From contig NC_066585.1 of assembly GCF_024323335.1 (NCBI RefSeq), positions 338,211,346 to 338,275,345 on the forward strand: a stretch of DNA of 64,000 bases. Direction: 5' to 3'. A model generated the notes under the pieces. That model was not told the origin of the DNA. It ran no database searches and saw only the letters and a program-made list of their open reading frames with translations. Position 1 is the first letter of the stretch. Every line of letters starts with the position of its first letter. Origin of the DNA: Lathyrus oleraceus. Its lineage: Eukaryota; Streptophyta; Magnoliopsida; Fabales; Fabaceae. Shown here piece after piece: positions 22,941 through 33,563 of the stretch. Made by a program: the position numbers and the translations under genes.

Positions 22941-24878
22941 TGTAACACCCTTCTAAAGACCCCAATTATTTAATTAAAATAACAAAGTGTCAATCAGAGT
23001 AATATGCAATCAAGGGTGTCACACAGTTACTACACACCATTCACCAATATAACGGTCATGCTCTTTTATTAATTCAAAACATAAGCATTTGCATAAAACG
23101 CAGCGGATAGAAATCTCATCAATCATGTAAAACTTTACACGTAAAATGGTTCATAACTAAAAATAAAACATTTAAAACAAGTTAAAACATCCCATCCCGA
23201 TGTTACATCTATCAGAGCACGACCCACTAAGGAGACTACACTAGACTCCAAGCATTAGCTTCTACTCAACTCATTGCTCGTTACTTGAAAAATAGTTGTA
23301 AGGGTGAGTTCCTCAATCGATATAATAAGCATTATAAATTATCATGTCATGTTAAGTAAATAACACATTTCATCACCCAAATCAGATTACACATTCAGCA
23401 ACGGCAATATCAACTCAATCATACTCATACTCAATGTCAATACAACCACACGTATCATATTGGAATACATCCATTCATATTATACGCCACACATACATTA
23501 TGCAATGAGACCCCACACATGCGGTACCGACTATTCTTGAACATATAGTTCAAGCTCACCGATCAAATCCAGATACGGCTACTAAGCTCACTAGTCCCAC
23601 TCATTTGAGATCTAGTGACTCACTCACTAATTCCTCACCATGGGAATTAGCTACAGCCCCAAAGGCTATGCTATGCACACTAATCACCTAGCATGCAAAC
23701 ATCGACAACAAATCCACAATAATTCACTCACTAATTCCTCACCATGGGAATTAGCTACAACCCCAAGGGCTATGCTATACATGCTAATCATCTAGCAATG
23801 CAACATCAACAACAATTCACAATGGACACATGCTCACACTCTAAGCCATACAACAGCCCATTCACAAATACATGCATACTATATACATTCGCAACGTTAT
23901 GCATATCATCATACATCATCAACACATTTGTCAAAACATCATATCATCTCAAATAAATGAACACAGTATTAGCACACTCTACTAATACCTATACTGCTCG
24001 GAACAGCGGGAAATAATCCCTACCATATCACACACTGATGTAGGCAACCACCAATTAGGCACACAACATTTAAACTAACAATTTTTCCACTCTACAACAG
24101 CGTTAACCGGTTAACGCCCTGGGTTAACCGGTTAACGCAGGCAAAACACGCTTACTGCCCAAAACTTAACAGTGTTAACCGGTTAACGCCCTGGGTTAAC
24201 CGGTTAACGCAGGCAAAACACCACTAATTCTCAATTCGTAACAGTGTTAACCGGTTAACACCCTGGGTTAACCGGTTAACGCAGACAAAACAGTAGTTCC
24301 TGCGCTAACACAAAGCAGAATGCAGAATTCTCCGCATTTTCCGCCGTTAGAGGACTTCCGGACCTCCGATTCCAATTCCGTAAAAAGCTATACGTTAGGG
24401 AAATTACAACACACTCAATTACAGGTTCAATTTCCGTTTTTTACACAACATATCCATCACAATTTTCAGCATTCGACAATCCCAATTAGGGTCAATTCAA
24501 CGGTTTATCACTACCCATTACATGCTAACCCATAATACCCATTAAACGACGATAACCCCCCTTACCTGAGTTAATCCGGCAATCTCTAAGCTCCAAGCTC
24601 TTCTCTTCTCCAATCTTCTTCCTCTTGCTCTGCCTCTTCGCCCTTTCTCCTCTTTCTCAATCGCTTCTCTGTTTCACGTGAAAACCTTTTCTTTACCAAT
24701 TGGGCTCTTTTTCTTTATTTCACACTTATATATTTTCCAATTTATTTTCTTATCCCAATAAAATAATAATTCAATAATTCCAAAATAATAATAATAATAA
24801 TCTAATTATCTAATTAAATTAATAAATATATTATTAACTTAATTTAAATAATTACCATATTATTATCGGGGTGTTACA
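22941..24878 (-). repeat. R5 3' LTR (left in window)
   Basis: 1938 bp. In element direction (minus) it follows the purine tract. It holds an AT-rich U3 with a TATATAA on the minus strand near 24728-24736, a CACGTG within a short palindrome near 24678, and the GTTAACCGGTTAAC array at 24102-24280. Small frames such as 23744-23956 and 24320-24535 repeat in the other LTR and are not genes. Confidence 0.93.
24102..24280. repeat. Six 14-bp palindromes in a 72-bp tandem triplet
   Basis: GTTAACCGGTTAAC occurs exactly at 24102, 24123, 24174, 24195, 24246 and 24267. Pairs are 21 bp apart and pairs repeat every 72 bp. Each palindrome holds two GGTTAA/TTAACC cores, the core bound by plant GT-type (trihelix) factors. 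The other LTR has the same set at 30577-30755. Confidence 0.9.
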
Positions 24879-24880
24879 AC

Positions 24881-24890
24881 TCTCCCCCAC
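24881..24890 (-). other. R5 polypurine tract
   Basis: On the minus strand GTGGGGGAGA, two bases before the 3' LTR. This is the usual primer site for plus-strand DNA synthesis. Confidence 0.75.
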
Positions 24891-24920
24891 TAAAAGAGTT
24901 TTCGTCCTCGAAAACATACC

Positions 24921-26006
24921 TCAATCGAATAACTCAGGATAAGACTCCTTCATCTGACTTTCCAGTTCCCAAGTCGCATTGCCACCTGCTGGTCCTCCCC
25001 AAGCTACCTTCACCAAGGCAATCTCTTTACCCCGCAACTGCTTCAATTCTCGATCCTCGATCCTCATAGGCGATGTTTCAACAGTCAGGTTATCTCTCAC
25101 CTGTACATCATCTACTTGGACTACATGCGACGGATCATGAATGTATCTCCTCAACTGAGACACATGAAAAACCTCATGCAAATTCGCAAGCGACGGCGGT
25201 AAAGCGATACGATAGGCTACCTCTCCTATCCTCTCCAAAATCTGATAAGGACCAATAAATCGAGGTGTCAACTTTTTCGACTTCAAAGCTCGCCCAACCC
25301 CAGTTATCGGAGTAACACGAAGAAACACATGATCTCCCTCTTGAAACTCAAGTGACTTCCTCCTCTTATCATGATAACTCTTCTGACGACTCTGAGCAAT
25401 TCTCATCTTCTCCTGAATCATCTTAATCTTTTCCGTAGTCTGTTGAACAATCTCCGGTCCAACCACAGCACGCTCACCGGACTCATACCAACATAAAGGT
25501 GTCCGACATCTCCTACCATACAAAGCTTCAAACGGTGCCATACCAATGCTCGAATGAAAACTATTGTTGTAGGTAAACTCAATCAAAGGTAAATAACAAT
25601 CCCAAGCACCTCCCTTTTCCAAAACACAAGCTCTCAAAAGATCCTCTAATGACTGAATCGTCCTCTCAGTCTGACCATCAGTCTGCGGATGATATGCAGA
25701 ACTCAATCTCAGCTTAGTTCCCAAAGCCCTCTGCAAACCTTCCCAAAACTTCGATGTAAATCTAGGATCTCTGTCCGAAACAATACTAGACGGAATACCA
25801 TGCAAACTTACAATCTTCTCAATATACAACTCGGCTAATCTCTCTAACGGATAATCCATTCTGATCGGAATGAAATGAGCCGACTTCGTCAATCTATCCA
25901 CAATCACCCAAATAGCTTCAAAATTCTTATTTGTCCTCGGCAAACCAGACACAAAATCCATACTGATACTATCCCACTTCCACTCTGGAATAGTCAACGG
26001 TTGCAT
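24921..26006 (-). pseudogene. pol: R5 Pol, C-terminal part: integrase core and chromodomain
   Basis: 361 residues open from an internal Met, in the same frame as the upstream block and separated from it by one TAG. The integrase catalytic triad is D17, D78 and E114, with 35 residues between the last two (DD35E). A GPY-type block (RFIGPYQIL) follows at about 245-255, and about the last 55 residues form a chromodomain (EDRELKQLRGKEIALVKVAW...ATWE). The integrase inserts cDNA; the chromodomain is thought to guide insertion to particular chromatin. The length fits the family and no frameshift is seen. A separate protein starting here is unlikely in life: this is the tail of one polyprotein. Confidence 0.92.
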
Positions 26007-26021
26007 TAGCCCAGACGGCTT

Positions 26022-29000
26022 CTAATGCTCAATCTTCGACTTCTGACAAGTCAAACGGGAATAAACAAAACTCGCAATTTCTCTTTTCATTCCCGGCCAC
26101 CAAAATAACTTTTTCAAATCATGATACATCTTCGTAGCTCCCGGATGAATACTCAGGCCACTACGATGTCCTTCCTCTAGAATACTCTTCTTAAGTTCGG
26201 TAACGTCCGGAATACACACCCGATTACCAAATTTCAAAACACCATTCTCATCAACTCTGAATTCACCACCTTGACCTTGATTCACTAAAGTCAACTTATC
26301 AACCAAAAGCATATCGGATTTCAGACCCTCTCTAATCTCATCCAAAATATTACTCGTTAACTTCAACATTCCCAATTTAACACTATTGTGAGTACTCTCA
26401 CACACCAAACTCAAATCTCTAAACTGCTCAATTAAATCCAATTCTTTAACCATTAACATAGACATATGCAATGATTTCCGACTCAATGCATCAGCTACTA
26501 CGTTTGCTTTACCCGGATGGTAATTCAAACCAAAGTCATAATCCTTCAGAAATTCTAACCATCTCCTCTGTCTCATATTCAGCTCTTTCTGATCGAACAA
26601 ATACTTCAAACTTTTATGGTCACTGAAAACTTCAAATCTTGACCCGTACAAGTAGTGTCTCCATAACTTCAGAACAAATACCACAGCTGCCAACTCTAAA
26701 TCGTGCGTCGGATAGTTCCTCTCATGAACTCTCAGTTGTCTCGAAGCATAAGCTATAACCTGCTTATTCTGCATCAACACACCACCCAAACCCAACAATG
26801 AAGCATCACAGTAAACCTCAAATGATTCCGACGAACTCGGTAATATCAGAATAGGAGCAGTAGTCAACCTTCTCTTTAACTCTTGGAAACCCTCTTCACA
26901 TTTTAAATCCCAAACAAACGCTTGCCCCTTTCTAGTCAACATCGTCAACGGTAACGCCAACTTAGAAAATCCCTCAATGAACTTCCTATAATAACCAGCC
27001 AAGCCAAGAAAACTTCGAATCTCAGCAACAGACTTCGGAGCTTCCCACTTAGACACCGCTTCTATCTTAGAAGGATCAACAGCAACACCACCTCTTGAAA
27101 TCACATGACCAAGAAAACCAACCTCCTCTAACCAAAATTCACACTTAGACAGTTTAGCAAATAACTTCTTTTCTCGGAGAACTTCTAAAACCACTCTCAA
27201 ATGCTCAGCATGCTCTTCTTCAGATTTCGAATACACCAAAATGTCATCAATAAACACCACAACAAACTTATCTAGGTACGGATGGAAAATCCTATTCATA
27301 TACTCCATAAATACTCCAGGCGCATTAGTCACACCAAAAGGCATTACAGAATACTCATGATGTCCATACCTTGTTCTGAAAGCAGTCTTCTGAATATCCT
27401 CAGTTTTCACACGTATCTGATGGTACCCAGATCTCAAATCTATCTTGCTGAACACACTCGCACCAACCAATTGATCCATCAAATCATCAATCCTCGGCAA
27501 AGGATACCGATTCTTGATCGTCACTTTATTCAGTTGCCTGTAGTCCACACACAACCTCATAGTACCTTCTTTCTTCTTAACCAATAACACTGGTGCACCC
27601 CACGGTGACACGCTCGGACGAATAAATTTCTTATCCAACAGATCTTCCAACCGACTCTTCAATTCAGTTAACTCAACAGCAGACATACGGTACGGAGCCA
27701 TCGATATCGGTCTAGTACCAGGTACCAAATCAATCGAGAACTCAACTTCACGCTCTGGCGGCAATTCATTCACTTCTTCAGGAAACACATCAGGAAAATC
27801 ACACACCACGGCTAGATCACAAATCACCAGTTTATCTTTAGCCTCCAAAGTCGCTAACAGCATAAACAACTCTGCCCCATCTGCTACTGCCTCATCCACT
27901 TGTCTCGCTGATAGAAACAAATCCTTTCCTTCCTCAACCTCAGGAAATATCACAGTCTTATCAAAACAATTAATAGAAACTCGGTTAAACACCAACCAGT
28001 TCATACCCAGGATAACCTCAACCTGTACTAGTGGAAGACACACAAGGTCCATTCCAAAGTCTCTACCAAAAATACTCAAAGGACAACTCAAACAAACTGA
28101 AGTAGTAGTCACTGAACCCTTTGCAGGAGTATCAATCACCATACTACCATGCATCTCAGATATCTCTAACTTAAGTTTCACAGCACAATCCAAAGATATA
28201 AAGGAATGAGTCGCACCTGTGTCAATAATAGCTACAAGAGGAAAGCCATTAATATAACACGTACCTCGGATCAAACGATCATCTGCAGAAGTCTCAGAAC
28301 CCGATAAAGCAAAGACCTTGCCTCCCGACTGGTTCTCTCTCTTCGGCTTAGGACACTGTGGACTGATATGACCCACCTCTCCACAGTTGAAACAAGTTAC
28401 AGTCTTCAACCGGCACTCTGCAGCCAAATGACCACCCTTGCCACACTTGAAACACTTCATCTCAGCACTGGTACACTCATGGACACGATGTCTAGCCCGA
28501 CCACATCTATAACACTTAGCAGGGGCACTGGAGTCTCCCCCACTAGGCCTCTTCATCCCACTCTGCTTCTGAAAACCTTTGCCAGCTGCATACGGTTTTC
28601 CACGATCATTCTGATTCTTGCCTTTCCTATCAACCCTTTGCTGATAGCTCTCAGCTCTGGCTTTGGAATCCTGTTCAAAAATCCTGCAACAGTCCACCAA
28701 GTCAGAAAACACTCTGATCCGTTGATATCCAATAGCCTGCTTGATCTCGGGACGTAACCCGTTCTCAAACTTCACACATTTCGAAAATTCTCCAGCAGCC
28801 TCATTATAGGGAGTGTAATACTTCGACAGCTCTGTGAACTTAGCAGCATACTCCGTAACAGACTTGTTACCCTGCTTCAACTCTAAGAACTCTATCTCTT
28901 TCTTTCCTCTGACATCTTCTGGAAAGTACTTCCTCAGGAATCTCTCTCTGAACACAGCCCAAGTGATCTCAGCATTTCCAGCAGATTCCAACTCAGTGCG

Positions 29001-29291
29001 GGTAGCAACCCACCAATCATCAGCTTCCTCTGACAGCATATGCGTACCGAACCTGACCTTCTGGTTATCGGCACACTCAGTTACTCGGAAGATCCTCTCG
29101 ATCTCCTTCAACCACTTCTGAGCGCCATCTGGATCGTATGCTCCCTTGAACATTGGAGGATTGTTCTTCTGGAACTCACTCAATTGACGAGCAGCTCCCA
29201 TTCCCACAACATTCGGATTCCCTCCAAGTACTCCAGCTAGCATACTCAGAGCCTCAGCAATCGCAGCATCGTCTCTACCTCTTCCAGCCAT
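26022..29291 (-). pseudogene. gag-pol: R5 Gag-Pol polyprotein up to an in-frame stop
   Basis: 1089 residues from ATG at 29291. Gag is about 1-250. Three zinc knuckles lie at 260-314; the first has RARH where a glycine is usual. The protease has DTGATHSF at 357-364. RT spans about 540-740 with [15 protein letters not shown] and catalytic FIDD at 680-683. RNase H is about 820-940 (YCDAS, LELAAV, SDHKSL, ADALS). The integrase zinc domain starts near 1043. Two defects: TAG at 26022-26024 in place of a sense codon, and the first cysteine of the CxxC pair replaced by arginine (codon 26055-26057; RLTC). Family members encode one polyprotein of about 1450-1500 residues, so everything except these points looks intact. 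Confidence 0.95.
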
Positions 29292-29394
29292 CTCTATTCT
29301 GAAAACCCAACAAGCTAAAACAATAAGTACTGATAGGGTTACACAACACCTATCCCGTACAGGGGAAACAGAATAATTACGACTCGACTCGACC

Positions 29395-29412
29395 GACTAT
29401 GCTCTGATACCA
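29395..29412 (-). other. R5 primer-binding site (initiator-Met type)
   Basis: The minus strand reads TGGTATCAGAGC, the standard PBS complementary to initiator tRNA-Met, four bases from the 5' LTR. The short stretch 29292-29394 between it and gag is untranslated leader. Confidence 0.88.
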
Positions 29413-29416
29413 CTAA

Positions 29417-31353
29417 TGTAACACCCTTCTAAATACCCAATTATTTAATTAAAATAACAAAGTGTCAATCAGAGTAATATGCAATCAAGGGTGTCACACA
29501 GTTACTACACACCATTCACCAATATAACGGTCATGCTCTTTTATTAATTCAAAACATAAGCATTTGCATAAAACGCAGCGGATAGAAATCTCATCAATCA
29601 TGTAAAACTTTACATGTAAAATGGTTCATAACTAACAATAAAACATTTAAAACAAGTTAAAACATCCCATCCCGATGTTACATCTATCAGAGCACGACCC
29701 ACTAAGGAGACTACACTAGACTCCAAGCATTAGCTTCTACTCAACTCATTGCTCGTTACCTGAAAAATAGTTGTAAGGGTGAGTTCCTCAATCGATATAA
29801 TAAGCATTATAAATTATCATGTCATGTTAAGTAAATAACACATTTCATCACCCAAATCAGATTACACATTCAGCAACGGCAATATCAACTCAATCATACT
29901 CATACTCAATGTCAATACAACCACACGTATCATATTGGAATACATCCATTCATATTATACGCCACACATACATTATGCAATGAGACCCCACACATGCGGT
30001 ACCGACTATTCTTGAACATATAGTTCAAGCTCACCGATCAAATCCAGATACGGCTACTAAGCTCACTAGTCCCACTCATTTGAGATCTAGTGACTCACTC
30101 ACTAATTCCTCACCATGGGAATTAGCTACAGCCCCAAAGGCTATGCTATGCACACTAATCACCTAGCATGCAAACATCGACAACAAATCCACAATAATTC
30201 ACTCACTAATTCCTCACCATGGGAATTAGCTACAACCCCAAGGGCTATGCTATACATGCTAATCATCTAGCAATGCAACATCAACAACAATTCACAATGG
30301 ACACATGCTCACACTCTAAGCCATACAACAGCCCATTCACAAATACATGCATACTATATACATTCGCAACGTTATGCATATCATCATACATCATCAACAC
30401 ATTTGTCAAAACATCATATCATCTCAAATAAATGAACACAGTATTAGCACATTCTACTAATACCTATACTGCTCGGAACAGCGGGAAATAATCCCTACCA
30501 TATCATACACTGATATAGGCAACCACCAATTAGGCACACAACATTTAAACTAACAATTTTTCCACTCTGCAACAGCGTTAACCGGTTAACGCCCTGGGTT
30601 AACCGGTTAACGCAGGCAAAACACGCTTACTGCCCAAAACTTAACAGTGTTAACCGGTTAACGCCCTGGGTTAACCGGTTAACGCAGGCAAAACACCACT
30701 AATTCTCAATTCGTAAAAGTGTTAACCGGTTAACACCCTGGGTTAACCGGTTAACGCAGACAAAACAGTAGTTCCTGCGCTAACACAAAGCAGAATGCAG
30801 AATTCTCCGCATTTTCCGCCGTTAGAGGACTTCCGGACCTCCGATTCCAATTCCGTAAAAAGCTATACGTTAGGGAAATTACAACACACTCAATTACAGG
30901 TTCAATTTCCGTTTTTTACACAACATATCCATCACAATTTTCAGCATTCGACAATCCCAATTAGGGTCAATTCAACGGTTTATCACTACCCATTACATGC
31001 TAACCCATAATACCCATTAAACGACGATAACCCCCCTTACCTGAGTTAATCCGGCAATCTCTAAGCTCCAAGCTCTTCTCTTCTCCAATCTTCTTCCTCT
31101 TGCTCTGCCTCTTTGCCCTTTCTCCTCTTTCTCAATCGCTTCTCTGTTTCACGTGAAAACCTTTTCTTTACCAATTGGGCTCTTTTTCTTTATTTCACAC
31201 TTATATATTTTCCAATTTATTTTATTATCCCAATAAAATAATAATTCAATAATTCCAAAATAATAATAATAATAATCCAATTATCTAATTAAATTAATAA
31301 ATATATTATTAACTTAATTTAAATAATTACCATATTATTATCGGGGTGTTACA
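29417..31353 (-). repeat. R5 5' LTR (right in window)
   Basis: 1937 bp, nearly identical to 22941-24878. It carries the same six palindromes at 30577-30755. In element direction this is the promoter LTR. Confidence 0.93.
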
Positions 31354-31793
31354 ATGATGGTGATGTATCTTTCATTTCCGTTTATTTCGGAACCCTTGAG
31401 TTGGATTTGTGGGTACATACTCCTTCAGATGGTTGGGATCAGTTCAGAGACCAGGCTTCAGTGCAACAAATGATCAGATGACTTGGAGGATGGCAATGCG
31501 TTGCATTCATTCATCAGCATCATCATATTTTGCATTTACCTGCATCTAACACATGTTTATCCATATGCAGGGACATTTTGATCGAGATCCTAGTTGAGAG
31601 ACTTCTTTGCTTAGACATGAGGTCCAGTTTGAAAGACGATGTTGTCTACAGTTTCTTCAACCCAGAGATTGATGAGTTGAGAGATATGATAGCATTGATT
31701 ACGCCCGACCATGTGGGGATGTTCAGAGAGGCATACGGTGGTATTCTGAAGATGGCTTTCAGACTCACTAACAGCGACAGGAGCGCCATTCAT
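31354..31793 (+). repeat. End of the 1045-bp array (rest of copy 10)
   Basis: After the atgat duplication the unit resumes and reaches cgccattcat at 31793. Here, unlike in the other copies, ORF1 continues, so this is the original ORF1 start region and the array grew upstream of it. Confidence 0.92.
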
Positions 31794-33338
31794 ACTCTTC
31801 TCCAGTTCTATGACCCAGGTCTGAGATGTTTTGTGTTCCCGGACTATTTGTTGGGGCCCCTGATGGAGGACTATGCTAGTATATTGGGTATGCAGATCCG
31901 AGATCAGATTCCTTTCTGTGCCATTAGGGGAGAGCCTGACATCCTTGGGATTTCCCGTGCTCTTTATTTGAGCCCGGAGGTGACCAAGGAGGGTTTGAAG
32001 GAGAAAGGAAAATTACCGGGTTTTCATTTGAGTTTCTTGGAGGCCAAGGCCAAAGAACATGCTGCTGCGGGTAATTGGAAGACGGTTTGTGTTGTTATTG
32101 CTGTGAGCATTTATGGGACCATCCTGTTTCCTAATCAAAAGAGTTTTGTGGACCATAATGCCATCAGATTGTTCATACAGAGGAACCCTATTCCTACTCT
32201 GATCAGAGATGTTTATTACTCGGTTCATAACAGGAACGAGAAGCGGCGTGGTGGATTGATCCGGTGTTGTGCTCAGCTGTTATTCAAGTGGTTTATGGGG
32301 TATTTGCCTTCCCGAGGTGCTTTTGCTGCTCTTGATCCTACGGTCAAGTGGTCGGTCAGGTTGATGGGTTTGCGAGCCACTGACATAGCTTGGTCTCATA
32401 ACGGACTGGCTGGACGGGATTTCGTATATAGCTGTGGGAGCTTTCCCAATGTGCCTCTCATAGGAGTTCAGGGTTGCATTAATTACAACCCAACGCTTCT
32501 TAGGAGACAAATGGGGTTTGCCATGGAGGTTCCTCCTCTCGAGCGTGAGATTCAGGAGTCTTTCTATTTCCCAGTTGAGGGCAATCAGGCCAAGTTGAGA
32601 CAAGTGTCTGGGTCATGGCGTAACATTCAGAGGAAAGGAAAGGTTCCTTTTGGCAAGGTTAACAGCATGTCTTTTCCTCCATTTGATGATTGGCTTCGGA
32701 AGAGGATTTAGCTCACACATCTACCATTTCCCGGAGGCGATCCTTGGTGTCCTAGGATTGAGGGTCCGCGTTCTTCTATCGGTATGGAAGAATTCCTCGA
32801 GATGAAGAGAGCCCGAGATCAGCTGCAAGCGGAGAAAACTGAATTGGAGATGAGTGTTGCTCGGATTCAGATGTCTAATCAAGAGATTAGAGTGAAGATG
32901 GAAGATCAGGATAAGCGACATGCCTTGGAAGCGAAGCGCTTTGAGATGGATACTGCCTACTATGGGAAGATCAGCCAAGCCCTAGCGTCGTCGACAAAGG
33001 AGCACGACATCACGAAGGAGAAGCTAGCCAGAGCCTCAAAAGTCATTGAAGATGAGAAGAGGAGGAAAATCCTCGTGAGAGATCAGAAAGAAGACAGAGT
33101 CAGAGTCCTCATTGCTGAGTGGGAGGCAAAGCTGAAGATCAAGGAAGCAGAGAACATGCAGATCATCGCCGAGAGAGATCATTGCATCGCCGAGAGAGAT
33201 CATTACTTCAGGCAGATGAAGATTCACCAGAAGGAGGTGGGGAGATTACAGCAGGAGAACACCGAGCTCAGGTTTGCCGCAGAGTTTGCGAAGATGGTGG
33301 ATGATATAGGGCCTTCTGTGGGACCCTCGTCAGGATAG
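31530..33338 (+). pseudogene. R3 ORF1: DUF7745-like domain plus coiled coil, one in-frame stop
   Basis: Ogre elements carry an extra ORF of unknown function before gag. The first open part (31530-32711) matches the plant DUF7745 type: blocks LLQFYDPGLRCFVFPDY, VIAVSIYGTILFP, RCCAQLLFKWF and YSCGSFPNVPLIG. A TAG at 32709-32711 follows DDWLRKRI. The same frame then continues to 33338 with a strongly charged, heptad-like coiled coil (from MEEFLEMKRARDQLQ to RLQQENTELRFAAEF). Both parts share one frame, so a single nonsense change split a protein of about 570-600 residues. A splice-acceptor-like catatgcag ends at 31570, so the true start may come from an upstream exon or the Met at 31617. Confidence 0.83.
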
Positions 33339-33563
33339 ACCTTTCTTTGCATGGATTACCGTCAGGCCTGTTGACGGAATTCACTTACTTGTATTTCCTT
33401 TCCGATTCTGGGGGATTGTATTTGAGTTGTATCAACTTTGATGTATGACTATGGCGCTTATTGTGCATTTTGCTATGCGATGATTGTTTTCATTCAATGA
33501 TCGATCTTCAAGCTTTATTTGCTTTCCTGTATGCACTCACATGACACACACATGGTTGGGTAG
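33339..33563 (+). other. R3 spacer after ORF1
   Basis: A short non-coding stretch up to the R4 insertion. It ends with ggtag at 33559-33563, the left copy of the R4 target duplication. Confidence 0.7.

Larger units (their letters stand above)
22941..31353 (-). mobile_element. R5: Tekay/Del-type chromovirus (Ty3/gypsy), nearly intact
   Basis: Two 1.94-kb LTRs (22941-24878 and 29417-31353) with TGTAACACC...GGTGTTACA ends, duplication atgat at 22936-22940 and 31354-31358, minus-strand gag-pol, initiator-Met-type PBS and purine tract at the expected sites. The integrase ends in a chromodomain, which places it in the chromoviruses; RT and Gag sequence fit the Tekay (Del) lineage. By eye the LTRs differ at about a dozen sites and one 1-base gap, making it the youngest insertion here. 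One stop codon separates the two coding blocks. Confidence 0.95.

Noticed and set aside
13342..22956. Repeated open frames of 102, 75, 112 and 92 residues every 1045 bp
   Set aside because: They are copies of one array unit. Only the ORF1 N-terminal piece has a known relative, and it ends out of family at each junction.
24320..24535. Small plus-strand frames in the R5 LTRs (also 23744-23956, 30219-30431, 30795-31010)
   Set aside because: LTR DNA read on the strand opposite to the element; both LTRs share it by descent.
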